A stretch of DNA of 64,000 nt. It comes from Phytohabitans sp037414955 (GTDB taxonomy: Bacteria > Actinomycetota > Actinomycetes > Mycobacteriales > Micromonosporaceae). The stretch is from positions 124,001 to 188,000 of the forward strand of contig JBBEWH010000021.1 of the NCBI GenBank assembly GCA_037414955.1, in the 5' to 3' direction. The translations under genes were made by a program, and so were the position numbers. A model generated the notes under the pieces. It saw only the letters and a program-made list of their open reading frames with translations, ran no database searches and was not told the origin of the DNA. Shown piece by piece: positions 33,191 through 41,986 of this stretch. Numbering within the stretch: the first letter of the stretch is position 1; each line of letters opens with the position of its first letter.

Positions 33191-33246
33191 CATGATCAAG
33201 GCGTCCTTCACGTCGTTATAGCACCATGAGGGACGCCTTGATCTTC
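33191..33246. repeat. Palindromic repeat, family 1, copy 15
   Basis: Left arm canonical; right arm decays at its end (GACGCCTTGATCTTC). It lies between FabG and MaoC on the same strand, 12 bases after the FabG stop and 27 bases before the next start. Confidence 0.9.
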
Positions 33247-33272
33247 GTACGTTCCGGACGTGAGGAGCAGCG

Positions 33273-34118
33273 ATGTCGCTCTACCTGCGCGCGGCGATCG
33301 GGTTGGTGCCCTGGTACGGCCGACCCAAGGACCTGCCCGACACCACACTGACCCGCCGCACCACAGTGGACCGGAAACGGCTCGCCGACTACAACCGGGT
33401 GTGCGGCTTCCGACTCGCCGACACGCTGCCTCCCACCTATCCGCACATCCTGGCGTTTCCGCTGGCCATGCGTCTGATGTCGGCGTCCAGCTTCCCGTTT
33501 CCGGCGGTCGGGCTGGTGCACGTGGGCAACCGGATCGAACTGCGCCGCCCGATCGACGCCGCCGAGCCGCTCGACCTGGCGGTGCGCGCCGCCGACCTGC
33601 GGCCGCACGACCGGGGCCGGCAGTTCGACGTGATCGCCACCGCCTCCGTCGAGGGTGAGGAGGTGTGGCGCGGCGTGTCCACGTATCTGCGCCGCGAGTC
33701 GTCTCGCCCTTCGGACTCGTCCGGCCCATCGGCGGGTGGGCGCGGCGACCGCGCGGCTCCGGCGCCGCCGGCGGCCTCCGCACGGTGGCGCGTCGAACCC
33801 CGCGTGGGAACGGACTACGCGCGCGTCTCCGGCGATCACAACCCGATCCACACGTCGCGGCTGGGCGCCCGGCTGTTCGGCTTCGCCCGGCCGATCGCGC
33901 ACGGCATGTGGAGCAAGGCGCGCTGCCTGGCGGCGCTGGAGGGCCGGCTGCCCGACGCGTACACCGTGGACGTCGCCTTCAAGCTGCCGATCTTCCTGCC
34001 CTCCACCGTGGCCTTCTCGACGACGGCGGCCCTGCCCGAGTGGTCGTTCGCCCTCCACCACGCCAGATCCGCCAAACCGCACCTGACCGGCGCCATCACC
34101 CCCATCCCCTCCTCATGA
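33273..34118 (+). CDS. MaoC-like (R)-specific enoyl-CoA hydratase/3-hydroxyacyl dehydratase (HtdX-like)
   Basis: 281 residues, double hot-dog fold. The C-terminal half has the hydratase-2 motif SGDHNPIHTS (catalytic Asp and His) with RPIAHGMWSKARCLAAL. The N-terminal half keeps only the fold, as in eukaryotic-type hydratase 2 and mycobacterial HtdX. A low-complexity Ser/Pro/Ala linker (residues ~145-175) joins them. Acts on trans-2-enoyl-CoA or -ACP beside the long FabG. GAGGAGC lies upstream of the ATG. The stop TGA is inside repeat copy 16. Confidence 0.9.
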   Translation: MSLYLRAAIGLVPWYGRPKDLPDTTLTRRTTVDRKRLADYNRVCGFRLADTLPPTYPHILAFPLAMRLMSASSFPFPAVGLVHVGNRIELRRPIDAAEPLDLAVRAADLRPHDRGRQFDVIATASVEGEEVWRGVSTYLRRESSRPSDSSGPSAGGRGDRAAPAPPAASARWRVEPRVGTDYARVSGDHNPIHTSRLGARLFGFARPIAHGMWSKARCLAALEGRLPDAYTVDVAFKLPIFLPSTVAFSTTAALPEWSFALHHARSAKPHLTGAITPIPSS

Positions 34119-34169
34119 TCAAGGCGTCCTTCAAGTAGCTCTAACTACTTGAGGGACGCCTTGATCATG
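34114..34169. repeat. Palindromic repeat, family 1, copy 16
   Basis: 56 bp; its left CATGA contains the MaoC stop (34116-34118). Inner arms TCAAGTAGCTC and AACTACTTGAG are slightly mismatched. It abuts two DnaA-box-like sequences. Confidence 0.95.
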
Positions 34170-34172
34170 GGA

Positions 34173-34193
34173 GTATCCACAGGTTTATCCACA
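34173..34193 (+). promoter_or_regulatory. Two tandem DnaA-box-like sequences
   Basis: GTATCCACA and TTATCCACA, 12 bases apart in the same orientation. The second equals the classic DnaA box. They lie four bases after repeat copy 16 and 41 bases before the next start. Two boxes alone are not an origin; a DnaA-regulated promoter or titration site is possible. Confidence 0.6.
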
Positions 34194-34233
34194 GGGGTGG
34201 TATGGATCTTTTGGTGTCGGCACAGTGCCCTCC

Positions 34234-35193
34234 ATGCCGAAAACGAGTGCGCGTCCAGATCTCGCCGGCCTGCTTGATGTACAGCGCCGCATCGTCCGTC
34301 GGGACCAGGTGGTCGGCACCGCGCTGACCGACGGCACGCTGCGCTGGTTGCTGCAAAGCCACCAGTGGCAGGCGGTGCTGCCGTCCATCTACGGCTGTTT
34401 CAGCGGCCAACTCACCGACGAGCAGCGCGAGATCGCCGCACAGCTCTACTGTGGATCGTCGAGCCAACTGACCGGTCCGGCGGCACTGCGCGCCCACGGC
34501 ATGCGCTACGTTCCGGAGGACGAGCGGCTGCACATGCTGGTGCCGCACGCCCGGCACTTGAGTTCGTCGGGTTTCGTGGTGGTCCAGCGCACCCACCGGC
34601 TCGACGACCGGCCGATCGAGCGCGGCCTGGTCCAGGTCGTCTCGCCGGCCCGCGCCGCGGCAGACACCGCTCGGATGTGCGAAGACCTCCGCGCGGTGCG
34701 GGCGATCGTCGCCGAGTCGGTGCAGCGCCGGCTCACCACGGTGCCGCAGCTTCGGGCGGAGTTGACGGCGGGCAGCCGTAAGGGCAGCGGATTGCTGCGC
34801 CAGGCCATCGACGAGGTGAGCGACGGCGTGCGCTCCGCGCCGGAGGCTTCGCTGCGCGACATCGCGCAGGCGACCGCGGCGCTGCCACCGATCCTGTGGA
34901 ACCCCACGTTGGTCACGTTGGACGGCGTGGAGTTGCCGACCCCGGACGGCTGGATCGACGAGGTGGGCATCGCCCTTGAGGTGGACTCGCGGGAGCACCA
35001 CGCCATGCCGGAGGAGTGGGCCCGGACGCTGCATCGGCACAACGTCCTCACCAGTCTCGGGGCGCTGGTGCTGCACTTCACGCCGACGGCGGTCTACACC
35101 ACGCCGGAGGCGGTGCGGCGCACGATGGTGAGCGCCTACCGGGAGCGCCACCGCACCGGCGCCAAAGCCGCCATCCGCGTCCGCGACTCATGA
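34234..35193 (+). CDS. Protein with AbiEi-like N-terminus and DUF559/Vsr-like nuclease C-terminus
   Basis: 319 residues. The N-terminal part (VQRRIVRRDQVVGTALTDG ... VLPSIYGCFSG) resembles the winged-helix region of AbiEi-type antitoxin domains. The C-terminal part has GWIDEVGIALEVDSREHH then RHNVLTSLGALVLHFTP, the pattern of DUF559 proteins of the PD-(D/E)xK/very-short-patch-repair fold. Such proteins are abundant and often solitary in actinomycetes; their role is unproven. No AbiEii toxin is adjacent. ATG at 34234 preferred over a GTG three codons earlier. The stop is within repeat copy 17. Confidence 0.75.
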   Translation: MPKTSARPDLAGLLDVQRRIVRRDQVVGTALTDGTLRWLLQSHQWQAVLPSIYGCFSGQLTDEQREIAAQLYCGSSSQLTGPAALRAHGMRYVPEDERLHMLVPHARHLSSSGFVVVQRTHRLDDRPIERGLVQVVSPARAAADTARMCEDLRAVRAIVAESVQRRLTTVPQLRAELTAGSRKGSGLLRQAIDEVSDGVRSAPEASLRDIAQATAALPPILWNPTLVTLDGVELPTPDGWIDEVGIALEVDSREHHAMPEEWARTLHRHNVLTSLGALVLHFTPTAVYTTPEAVRRTMVSAYRERHRTGAKAAIRVRDS

Positions 35194-35244
35194 TCAAGGC
35201 GTCCTTCAAGTAGTCCTAACTACTTGAAGGACGCCTTGATCATG
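35189..35244. repeat. Palindromic repeat, family 1, copy 17
   Basis: 56 bp with long near-perfect arms around CCTA. It overlaps the TGA of the DUF559-type gene (35191-35193) and ends 8 bases before the convergent pseudo-protease stop. Confidence 0.97.
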
Positions 35245-35251
35245 GGAAGGG

Positions 35252-37480
35252 TTACGGGAGGAGGGGGTCGGTGAAGTAGCCCTGCACGTCGATGAAGAAG
35301 TGCACGGTACCCGTGCTGGTGTTCTTGACGCGGACCTTGCCGTCCGCGCCGACCTTGACCGCTGCCATGGTGGCCCGCGCCCCCGACTCGATGATCTGGT
35401 AGGCCGCCACCGGCGCGGCCGGCTCGGTGCCGCCGGTCGGCCAGACCTTCAGGTCGCCACCGGTGGTGTTGCCGACCACCGTCAGGTTGAGCAGCGCGGC
35501 GTTCGTGCCCGCCGGGAGGCCGACCGGCACGTCCACGATGCCGTTGGCCGGCACCGGTTTCGCACCGCCCGCACGGGTGTCGATGATTCGACGCCCGGTG
35601 ACGCTGCGGAAGCCCACGCCGGCGCTGGCGCTGGCGTACCCCTCCGCCGTCACCGAGAGCACGATCGCCTCGGTGGTGTTGTTCTTGAACGTGACCCGAC
35701 CGTCCGCGGGCAGCGGGACCAGCGCCGGGGCGGATCCGCGGGGCGCACCCCAGTTGATAAGGCTGCGCGCCGCCTCGTTGCCCACCGGGAAGACGCTGAG
35801 CTGGCCGTCGTTCTCCGTGCCGCTGATCGAGACGTCCAGCAGCGCGGCCTGCGCACCGGTCGGAATGATCCCGCCGGTCAGCTTGAGGGTGACGCTGGCG
35901 CTCTGCCCGACGGTCTGTACCGCCACCGGCCGGGTGTGCGCGACCGGCGTGAAGCCACCGGTGTCGGCACCGGTCGTGAAGTACCCGCGCACCTCCGCCA
36001 CCACCGCGACGTTGCCCGCGTTGTTGAAGATGCTGACCCAGCCGTTGGTCCCGACCGGCACGGTGACGAGGTTCGATTCGGCCTCACCGACGCCGGGGTT
36101 CATCGCGGAGGTGCCGGGGCGCGATGTGCCGAACGGCCAAAGCCCGAGCCACGTCGACGCGGTCGCCCCGGAAGTGGTGAGCCGCAATTGAACCGCGCTC
36201 ACGCCGGTCTGCGGCACCGCGCCGACGCCGGTGACACTGAAGTTCCGCGTGCTCTGCGGCCCCAATACGCCGCTGGTCTTGGTGTCCAGCACCTTCACGG
36301 GCGTGGTGAGCGGCACGAACCGGTCGCCGTTGACCTGCTGGCGGATCCAGTCCTTGAGGTTGTCGACGCGCACCTCGGTGCCGCCCTTGCGCTGTTCCGT
36401 CTCCGCCACGCAGCCGCCCTGCCAGGCGGTGTCGTGCAGCGCGACCAGTTCCACGGCGCCGTCCCGCTCGCGGAGCGCCGGGCCGCCGGCGTCGCCCTTG
36501 CAGAGCAGGCCGTCGCTGGCGCTGGGCGTGATGGTCAGCGCGGCATCGGCGACCGCGTCGACGGCGAAGTTCGCGGCGTGCGGCTGGGCCGGCATCCACT
36601 CGGTGGCGGTGCGCCCGTAGCCGGCGATCCGCAGTGTTTCGCCGGCCTGCGGCGGCGTGGTGCCGATCGCCACCGGGCGGACGTCGGTGACCGGTTGGGC
36701 GAGCCGGGCGAGCAGAAGGTTGCGCTCGGGGTGGCGCACGGTCTCGACCACGCGGATCTCGTGTCCCGTGCCGGTGGCGTAGAGGTCAGCGCGCCCCAGC
36801 GTCACGGTGGCGCGCAACCCGAGGCCGCCGGAGGACTGCGTGAAGCAGGACGGCGACGTGGCCACCCACTGCGGGTCGACCAGTACCCCGGTGCAGGTCT
36901 GCATGCGGAAGTTGGTCACGCCGTCCAGCATGAGCGTGTTGTTGACGGACACCTTCGCGATGAAGGGGTACGTCGCCGGAGTGCCGTCCCCAGCCGTGGT
37001 GGTCGTGGTGCTGAACTTGAGCTCGACCAGCGCCGCCGCGTTCTGTTCGGCGCCCACTCCGACGGGTACCCATTCGTTCGCGGGCAGCGCCTTGGTCTCG
37101 CTCTTGTTGTCGACGGTCACCGTGGCGGAGGTGTTCCGGTCGTTGCCCTTGATGAGGTAGACGTCCTGCAGTTCCAGGGCGAGGTAGCCACCGAGACCCC
37201 GGGTCTTGAAGCAGAACTCGTCGGCGTGCTGGGTGCTCCACACCTCGATCAGGCCGGTGCCGGTGCACTCGGTGAGGACGATGTTCCCGTCGCCCTTGAT
37301 GAGCCGGATGTTCCGCTCCTGGAAGATCCGGTCCGCGTCCGGGTAGTCGTGAGATTCCACGATGGACGGTTGGAGGTCGTCGGCGAGCGCGGGGCCGGCG
37401 TTGCCGAACGCCCCCGCGGTGCCCGCCAGGCCCAAGGCCAGGAGGGCGGATGTCAATCGGAACGGCAGCCGCACAGGCAC
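35252..37480 (-). CDS. Secreted trypsin-fold protein with all three catalytic residues replaced
   Basis: 742 residues: signal peptide to about residue 33, an N-terminal beta-rich region with cysteines (residues 40-190), a chymotrypsin-like domain (about 190-395), and three C-terminal modules of ~110 residues, each beginning F-x-P/R-x-V and the first and last ending near GYFT. In the protease domain the His position reads SPSC (Ser211), the Asp position NLLLARL (Asn254) and the Ser position GDAGGP (Ala331), so the triad is H-to-S, D-to-N, S-to-A. The fold is retained, including Gly-Asp-x-Gly-Gly. It cannot be a serine protease, so a binding or scaffold role is likely. It is divergent from the polymorphic toxin gene, sharing a 312-base promoter region. 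Confidence 0.88.
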   Translation of the reverse strand: MPVRLPFRLTSALLALGLAGTAGAFGNAGPALADDLQPSIVESHDYPDADRIFQERNIRLIKGDGNIVLTECTGTGLIEVWSTQHADEFCFKTRGLGGYLALELQDVYLIKGNDRNTSATVTVDNKSETKALPANEWVPVGVGAEQNAAALVELKFSTTTTTAGDGTPATYPFIAKVSVNNTLMLDGVTNFRMQTCTGVLVDPQWVATSPSCFTQSSGGLGLRATVTLGRADLYATGTGHEIRVVETVRHPERNLLLARLAQPVTDVRPVAIGTTPPQAGETLRIAGYGRTATEWMPAQPHAANFAVDAVADAALTITPSASDGLLCKGDAGGPALRERDGAVELVALHDTAWQGGCVAETEQRKGGTEVRVDNLKDWIRQQVNGDRFVPLTTPVKVLDTKTSGVLGPQSTRNFSVTGVGAVPQTGVSAVQLRLTTSGATASTWLGLWPFGTSRPGTSAMNPGVGEAESNLVTVPVGTNGWVSIFNNAGNVAVVAEVRGYFTTGADTGGFTPVAHTRPVAVQTVGQSASVTLKLTGGIIPTGAQAALLDVSISGTENDGQLSVFPVGNEAARSLINWGAPRGSAPALVPLPADGRVTFKNNTTEAIVLSVTAEGYASASAGVGFRSVTGRRIIDTRAGGAKPVPANGIVDVPVGLPAGTNAALLNLTVVGNTTGGDLKVWPTGGTEPAAPVAAYQIIESGARATMAAVKVGADGKVRVKNTSTGTVHFFIDVQGYFTDPLLP

Positions 37481-37792
37481 GCACCTCTTCTAGTGAATCC
37501 GCACGCGGGAACCCAGCCCACGCGCAACGAAAAGCCATGCGTGGATGAGCACCCCGCGACGCATGGCCCGCCGAGACTAAGGGAGCACCCCGACCTCTCA
37601 CATCGTGAGAGTGATCACGCAGGGATCGTCGATGGTCGTTGCGTAGGCGACTGTCCAGTTTGTCCGCCTGGATTACCACGGATGGGGCGATTTTTCCCAA
37701 CGACCGAGTGGTTTGGCAGAGGTGATCACCGTGACCTACAGTCTCGGGCGCTCGGTCGTAAGAAATTTTCGGGTTCGCAAACGGGGGTCGCG
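37481..37792. promoter_or_regulatory. Divergent promoter region of pseudo-protease and polymorphic toxin
   Basis: 312 bases, less GC-rich than the genes. It contains two dyads: GCCATGCGT / ACGCATGGC at 37534-37567 (16-base spacer), and CTCTCAC ATC GTGAGAG at 37595-37611. The second sits mid-region and looks like a regulator site. Bases near GGTAAGAAATTTTCGG upstream of the toxin could be promoter sequence, but I cannot assign -10/-35 boxes. Confidence 0.55.
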
Positions 37793-40700
37793 ATGACTGT
37801 CGCTTATGGACGATCAACCGCAGGTACACGCGGAACCGCGTTACGGCGGGTCATCGCGGCAGCGGCCGGGGTGGTGATCGCGTCCGGGCTACTGGCCGTT
37901 CCGGCCACGGCAGCGCCGCCGGCCGCACGGCCGGCGGCGGCCGCCGCCGGCGCCGCAAAGGCACCCACGGCGAACACCTCCACGACAAGGGCGATCGCGG
38001 CCGCGATCACCGAAGTGGACGCGGGAGACCGGGACGGTCGCACGGTCGCGGTCATGCTGATGAAGACCGGCGGGCCGGTCGTGGCGCGGGCGGCCGAGGC
38101 GGCGCTGGTGGGCTCCACGGCAGAACTCGACGAGTTCCTGACCCAGGGCTGGATGGCGGCCGCTGACGAGGAGGACCGGCTCCGGGTCGAGGCGTACCTG
38201 GCGCAGGGTGGGCCGGCGACCAAGGAGGCGGCGCAGGCGGCGCTGAACGGCACGGCCGCGGACCGGCAGGCGTTCCTGGACTCTGGCTGGGAGCCGGCCT
38301 GGGTGCACGACGAGCGGATCCGCGCGGCGCAGGTCCTGGCGCTCGGCGGTACGAAGGTGAAGGCGGCCGCCCAGACGGCGCTCAACGGCACCGACGAGGA
38401 CGTCGCGAACTTCCTGTCCACCGGGCAGTACGAGGCACGGGCGCACGACGACCGGGTACGCATCGCGCAGATCCTGGCGAGCGGCGGGGCGAACGTGAAG
38501 GCGGCGGCCCAGGCGGCGCTCAACGGCACCATGGTTGACCAGCGCGAGTTCCTGCTCACCGGGCAGCACGTGGCCCGGGCGCGCGATGCGGAACTGCTGA
38601 CCGTGTCGCAGCTGGCCGACCTGGCCAAGGAGGCCGGTGAGCTGGCGGCGCAGGAGACGCAGGCCGCCAAGGACGCGGCGGCGCGCGCCGTCGAGGAGGC
38701 CCGGCTGGCCAAGGAGGCGGCGCAGCGGGCGGCCGCCGAGACCGCGGCGGCCAAGAACTCGGCCGAGAAGGCAGCGGCCGCGGCGGCTCGGGCGGCGCAC
38801 GCCGCGGGACGTGCCGCGCAGGCGGCGAACACGGCGATCAGTGCGGCGAACGCGGCGAACACCGCGGCCCGGGTGGCCTCGAACGCCGCGGCCCGGGCCG
38901 CCTCCGCTGCCGCGCTCGCCGGGGATGCCGCCTCGCGGGCGTACTCGGCGGCCTCCGCGGCCGCGACGGACGCCACCAAGGCGGATGCCGCCCGGCAGGC
39001 CGCGCAGGACGCGCGCAACGTCGCCGCTGGCGCGCGGAAGGCCGCGCAGGCCTCGGACGCGGCCAAGAATGCGGCGAACGCGGCCGCCGACGCGGCCAGG
39101 CACGCTACCAGCGCAGTGGCCAACTCGAACGCCGCTGCCGCTGCGGCCGACGAGGCGGGCGGCTACGCGCACGTGTCGGACGCGGAGGCGGCGCGGGCCC
39201 GGCAGGCGGCGGCGACCGCCCGGCGCCGGGCGCAGGAGGCGACCCGGGCGGCGAATGCCGCGGTCGCGCTGGCGCAGCAGGCGGCAGCCGCCGCCGACGA
39301 CGCGAAGCGGCACGCGAACGACGCGGCCGCCCGGGCCGAAGCGGCGGCGAAGGCGGCCGACGAGGCCGCGGCGCACGCCGGTGAAGCGGCCGACGCGGCC
39401 AAGAAGGCCACCGAGCACGCCGCGGCGGCGATGCAGGCCGCCAAGACGGCCGCGACCGCGGCTGTGCAGGCCAAGCAGGTGGCCGACCTGGCTCGGCAGG
39501 CGGACACGGAGCGGCTCGCGACGCAGACCGCGCTGCGGGTCGTGGAGGCCGAGGAGCAGCACGCGGCCGAGCAGGAGCGCTTGACGCAGGCCGCGTACGA
39601 CGCCGCGGAGCAGGACCGGTTGGACGCGGAGGCCCGGCGACTGCTGGCCGAGGCGCGCGCGTCCGACGCGCCGCCGGCGACCGTGGTCTCCAACGGGCGC
39701 CGGGTGGCGGCACGGCTGGTGAAGGTCGGCGGACCGTGGACCCGCGGTGCGGCCGAGGACGCGCTGACCGGCTCGGACGCGGACGTACGGGAGTTCGTGT
39801 TCACCGCGCTGTCGCTGGCCGAGGAGCAGGACGACCGCGCCAAGGTCGGTGACATCGCCGACACCACCACCAAGCCGGCGCAGAAGACGGCCGCGGAGGC
39901 CGCGCTGTTCGGGTCCATCGCGGACGTACGGAGCTTCCTACTCACCCGGGACTACGCGGGCAAGGAACACGACGACCGGATCGCGATCGCGCAGCTGATC
40001 GCCGCTGGTGGCACGCAGCTGAAGGAGAAGGGCAACGCGGCGCTGAACGGCACGGCCGCGGATCGGCAGGCCTTCCTGGCCAGCGGGCAGTTCGCGGCCG
40101 CCGAGCACGACGACCGGATCGCGATCGCGCAGATCATGTCGGCTGGCGGGCCGGAGGTGAAGGCCGCCGCGCAGATCGCCCTCTCCGGGCCCCGGGCCTC
40201 CCTGCGCCACTTCTTGCGAGTCGGGCAGTACAAGGCCCTCCAGCGGGACGCCGCGGCCGCCGCGCATGTCGCCAAGGTGAACGCGATCGTGCTGGACGCC
40301 AGCCGGGATGCGGCAGCCGCGCTGCACAAGGCGGCGGAGGCGGCGAAGGCGGCGGCCCTCGCGCGCAACGCCGCCGCGGAGGCCCAGCGGTACGCCGAGG
40401 AGGCGCGCCAGTCGGCGGCCCAGGCCAACGTGTACGCCGAGCAGGCGCGCGACTCGGCGACCCAGGCGCAGGCGTCGGCCGACCAGGCCGCTCGCTCCGC
40501 CCAGACGGCGCTGAACGCGGCTGCGGCGGCCCGCAGCGACGCCGCGGCGGCCGAGAACTCCGCCCGCCAGGCGCGGATCTCCGCCGGCCGGGCGCACAAC
40601 TACGCCGCCGCCGCGCGGCACTCCGCTGACGAGGCGAAAGCGTCGGCGATCGCCGCGGGCAAGTCCTCGGAGGAGGCCGGCCGGTTGGCGGTCGAGGCGC

Positions 40701-41509
40701 TGGCGATCAGCATCAGGAAGCTGCGCGAGGAAGAGGAGGCGCGGCGCAAGGCCGCCGAGCAGGACACCACGAGCGGCCAGTGCTCCTACCTGGAAGCCGC
40801 CTACTACAACGTCTGCGACCACCCCCTGGTGGACGCGATCAACAATGGCGAAAACTGGTGCACCATCCAGTTCGGCGACAACGAGGCATGCGACGCCGCG
40901 GTCCGGTACTACTCGGAGAAGAACAAGCGGGACGCCGACCAGGCCATGCTGGCCACCCAGATGGTGCTGACCGTCTGCGGTTTCATTCCGGCGGTCGGCG
41001 AGCCGTGCGACGGCTTGAACGCGCTCATCGCCTATCTCGATGGCGACAAGACCGGCGCGCTGAGCAGCCTGCTCGCCATGGTGCCCGTGGTGGGCTGGGT
41101 GCCGGGCGGCAAGCGCGGTGCCGACCTGCTCCGCGAGCTCAAGAAGTTCCAGGAGAAGGCGAAGTGCCCGCTGGGTCTGGCGGCGGCTCAAATCCAGGTC
41201 CAGGCCGGCAAGAAGGACCCGCTCCGGTTCTACGGCGACTACACCGGCCGGCTGGACCAGTACGGCAGCAACGGTGGCCAGTCGAGCTTCGAGATCCACG
41301 TCTACTACAAGGGCAAGGAGTACGGCTTCTACAGCAGCAACGGCTGGTTCTCCAAGCACAGCCTGCCGATCCCGACGGACCCGCCGCCGCAGTTGGAGTC
41401 GGTGCTGAAGGGGTACGCGGTGGACTTCATGCGCCGCAGCGGCCAGCTCAAGCCGGGTGAGAGCATCAAGGGCGACGGCTGGAAGCGACCCCGAATCGAA
41501 AGCTGCTGA
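37793..41509 (+). CDS. Secreted ALF-repeat polymorphic toxin
   Basis: 1238 residues. Sec signal peptide to about residue 44. Two blocks of four ~43-residue ALF-type repeats (core ALNGTAADRQAFL, residues ~82-262 and ~634-818), each followed by a very long Ala/Glu/Arg coiled coil. A cysteine-bearing region (about 992-1065) follows, then a hydrophobic pretoxin-like segment (LSSLLAMVPVVGWVPGGKRG, about 1090-1110), and a distinct C-terminal domain (~1120-1238) with SSFEIHVYYKGKEYG, SNGWFSKHSLPIP and KGYAVDFMRRSGQL. The stalk-plus-variable-tip order is that of contact or secreted polymorphic toxins. I cannot assign the tip to a named toxin family; a nuclease is plausible. The stop directly abuts a small gene that fits an immunity protein. 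Confidence 0.82.
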   Translation: MTVAYGRSTAGTRGTALRRVIAAAAGVVIASGLLAVPATAAPPAARPAAAAAGAAKAPTANTSTTRAIAAAITEVDAGDRDGRTVAVMLMKTGGPVVARAAEAALVGSTAELDEFLTQGWMAAADEEDRLRVEAYLAQGGPATKEAAQAALNGTAADRQAFLDSGWEPAWVHDERIRAAQVLALGGTKVKAAAQTALNGTDEDVANFLSTGQYEARAHDDRVRIAQILASGGANVKAAAQAALNGTMVDQREFLLTGQHVARARDAELLTVSQLADLAKEAGELAAQETQAAKDAAARAVEEARLAKEAAQRAAAETAAAKNSAEKAAAAAARAAHAAGRAAQAANTAISAANAANTAARVASNAAARAASAAALAGDAASRAYSAASAAATDATKADAARQAAQDARNVAAGARKAAQASDAAKNAANAAADAARHATSAVANSNAAAAAADEAGGYAHVSDAEAARARQAAATARRRAQEATRAANAAVALAQQAAAAADDAKRHANDAAARAEAAAKAADEAAAHAGEAADAAKKATEHAAAAMQAAKTAATAAVQAKQVADLARQADTERLATQTALRVVEAEEQHAAEQERLTQAAYDAAEQDRLDAEARRLLAEARASDAPPATVVSNGRRVAARLVKVGGPWTRGAAEDALTGSDADVREFVFTALSLAEEQDDRAKVGDIADTTTKPAQKTAAEAALFGSIADVRSFLLTRDYAGKEHDDRIAIAQLIAAGGTQLKEKGNAALNGTAADRQAFLASGQFAAAEHDDRIAIAQIMSAGGPEVKAAAQIALSGPRASLRHFLRVGQYKALQRDAAAAAHVAKVNAIVLDASRDAAAALHKAAEAAKAAALARNAAAEAQRYAEEARQSAAQANVYAEQARDSATQAQASADQAARSAQTALNAAAAARSDAAAAENSARQARISAGRAHNYAAAARHSADEAKASAIAAGKSSEEAGRLAVEALAISIRKLREEEEARRKAAEQDTTSGQCSYLEAAYYNVCDHPLVDAINNGENWCTIQFGDNEACDAAVRYYSEKNKRDADQAMLATQMVLTVCGFIPAVGEPCDGLNALIAYLDGDKTGALSSLLAMVPVVGWVPGGKRGADLLRELKKFQEKAKCPLGLAAAQIQVQAGKKDPLRFYGDYTGRLDQYGSNGGQSSFEIHVYYKGKEYGFYSSNGWFSKHSLPIPTDPPPQLESVLKGYAVDFMRRSGQLKPGESIKGDGWKRPRIESC

Positions 41510-41935
41510 ATGAAGTACATCAAGATCGAGCAGACCGAGCTGGGTTTCTCCCTGGACCCGACGGCCTACCTCGATCGGCTCGAGGCGATCGCCGCGCAGC
41601 TCCCCCCGGGAGCGGCGGCGTTCGCCCGTGAGCCCGGGCACTACGCGTTCGGCGACCGCTGCCCCAAGGACCTCAAGCTCGACCGGGCGAGCCTCGTCGG
41701 GACCGCGCTGGAGCTCTCCTTCGTGGGCTACACGCCGGAGCCACGCCTGGTGATCCGCTACGACGGGGTGGTGAGCTTCACGGCCGCCGCCGACGAAGGC
41801 GAGGACGACCTCGGCCGGGTACAGCTCGATGAGATCCTGCCGCACGATCGGGGCTGCCGCCACGAGATCAAGCTGATCGCCGGCACCGTCGCCGTTGTCT
41901 GTGCGGATCTCACAGCGAAGTGGACCCTTCCATGA
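41510..41935 (+). CDS. Candidate immunity protein for the adjacent polymorphic toxin
   Basis: 141 residues, no signal peptide, predicted cytoplasmic and mildly acidic. Its ATG follows the toxin TGA with no gap, so the two are co-translated. It begins MKYIKIEQTELGFSLDP and ends HEIKLIAGTVAVVCADLTAKW. I do not recognise a family. Size, position and lack of export signal are those of polymorphic-toxin immunity genes, which are usually unique to their toxin tip. Function is inferred from context alone. The stop codon TGA is inside repeat copy 18. Confidence 0.72.
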   Translation: MKYIKIEQTELGFSLDPTAYLDRLEAIAAQLPPGAAAFAREPGHYAFGDRCPKDLKLDRASLVGTALELSFVGYTPEPRLVIRYDGVVSFTAAADEGEDDLGRVQLDEILPHDRGCRHEIKLIAGTVAVVCADLTAKWTLP

Positions 41936-41986
41936 TCAAGGCGTCCTTCAGGTAGCTCTAACGACTTGAGGGACGCCTTGATCATG
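41931..41986. repeat. Palindromic repeat, family 1, copy 18
   Basis: 56 bp that contains the stop codons of both flanking convergent genes: TGA of the immunity gene at 41933-41935 and, on the other strand, TGA of tetR at 41982-41984. Confidence 0.97.

Noticed and set aside
34173..34193. Replication origin
   Set aside because: Only two DnaA-like boxes, no AT-rich unwinding region, and no dnaA, dnaN or rpmH in the window.
35300..37792. Possible 830-residue N-terminal extension of the toxin gene over the antisense of the pseudo-protease
   Set aside because: The extension is Arg/Gly/His-rich shadow sequence. A clear signal peptide follows the ATG at 37793, and the pseudo-protease on the opposite strand has a normal domain order.
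41510..41935. Assigning the immunity gene to a named immunity family
   Set aside because: No motif I can defend; only position and size support the role.
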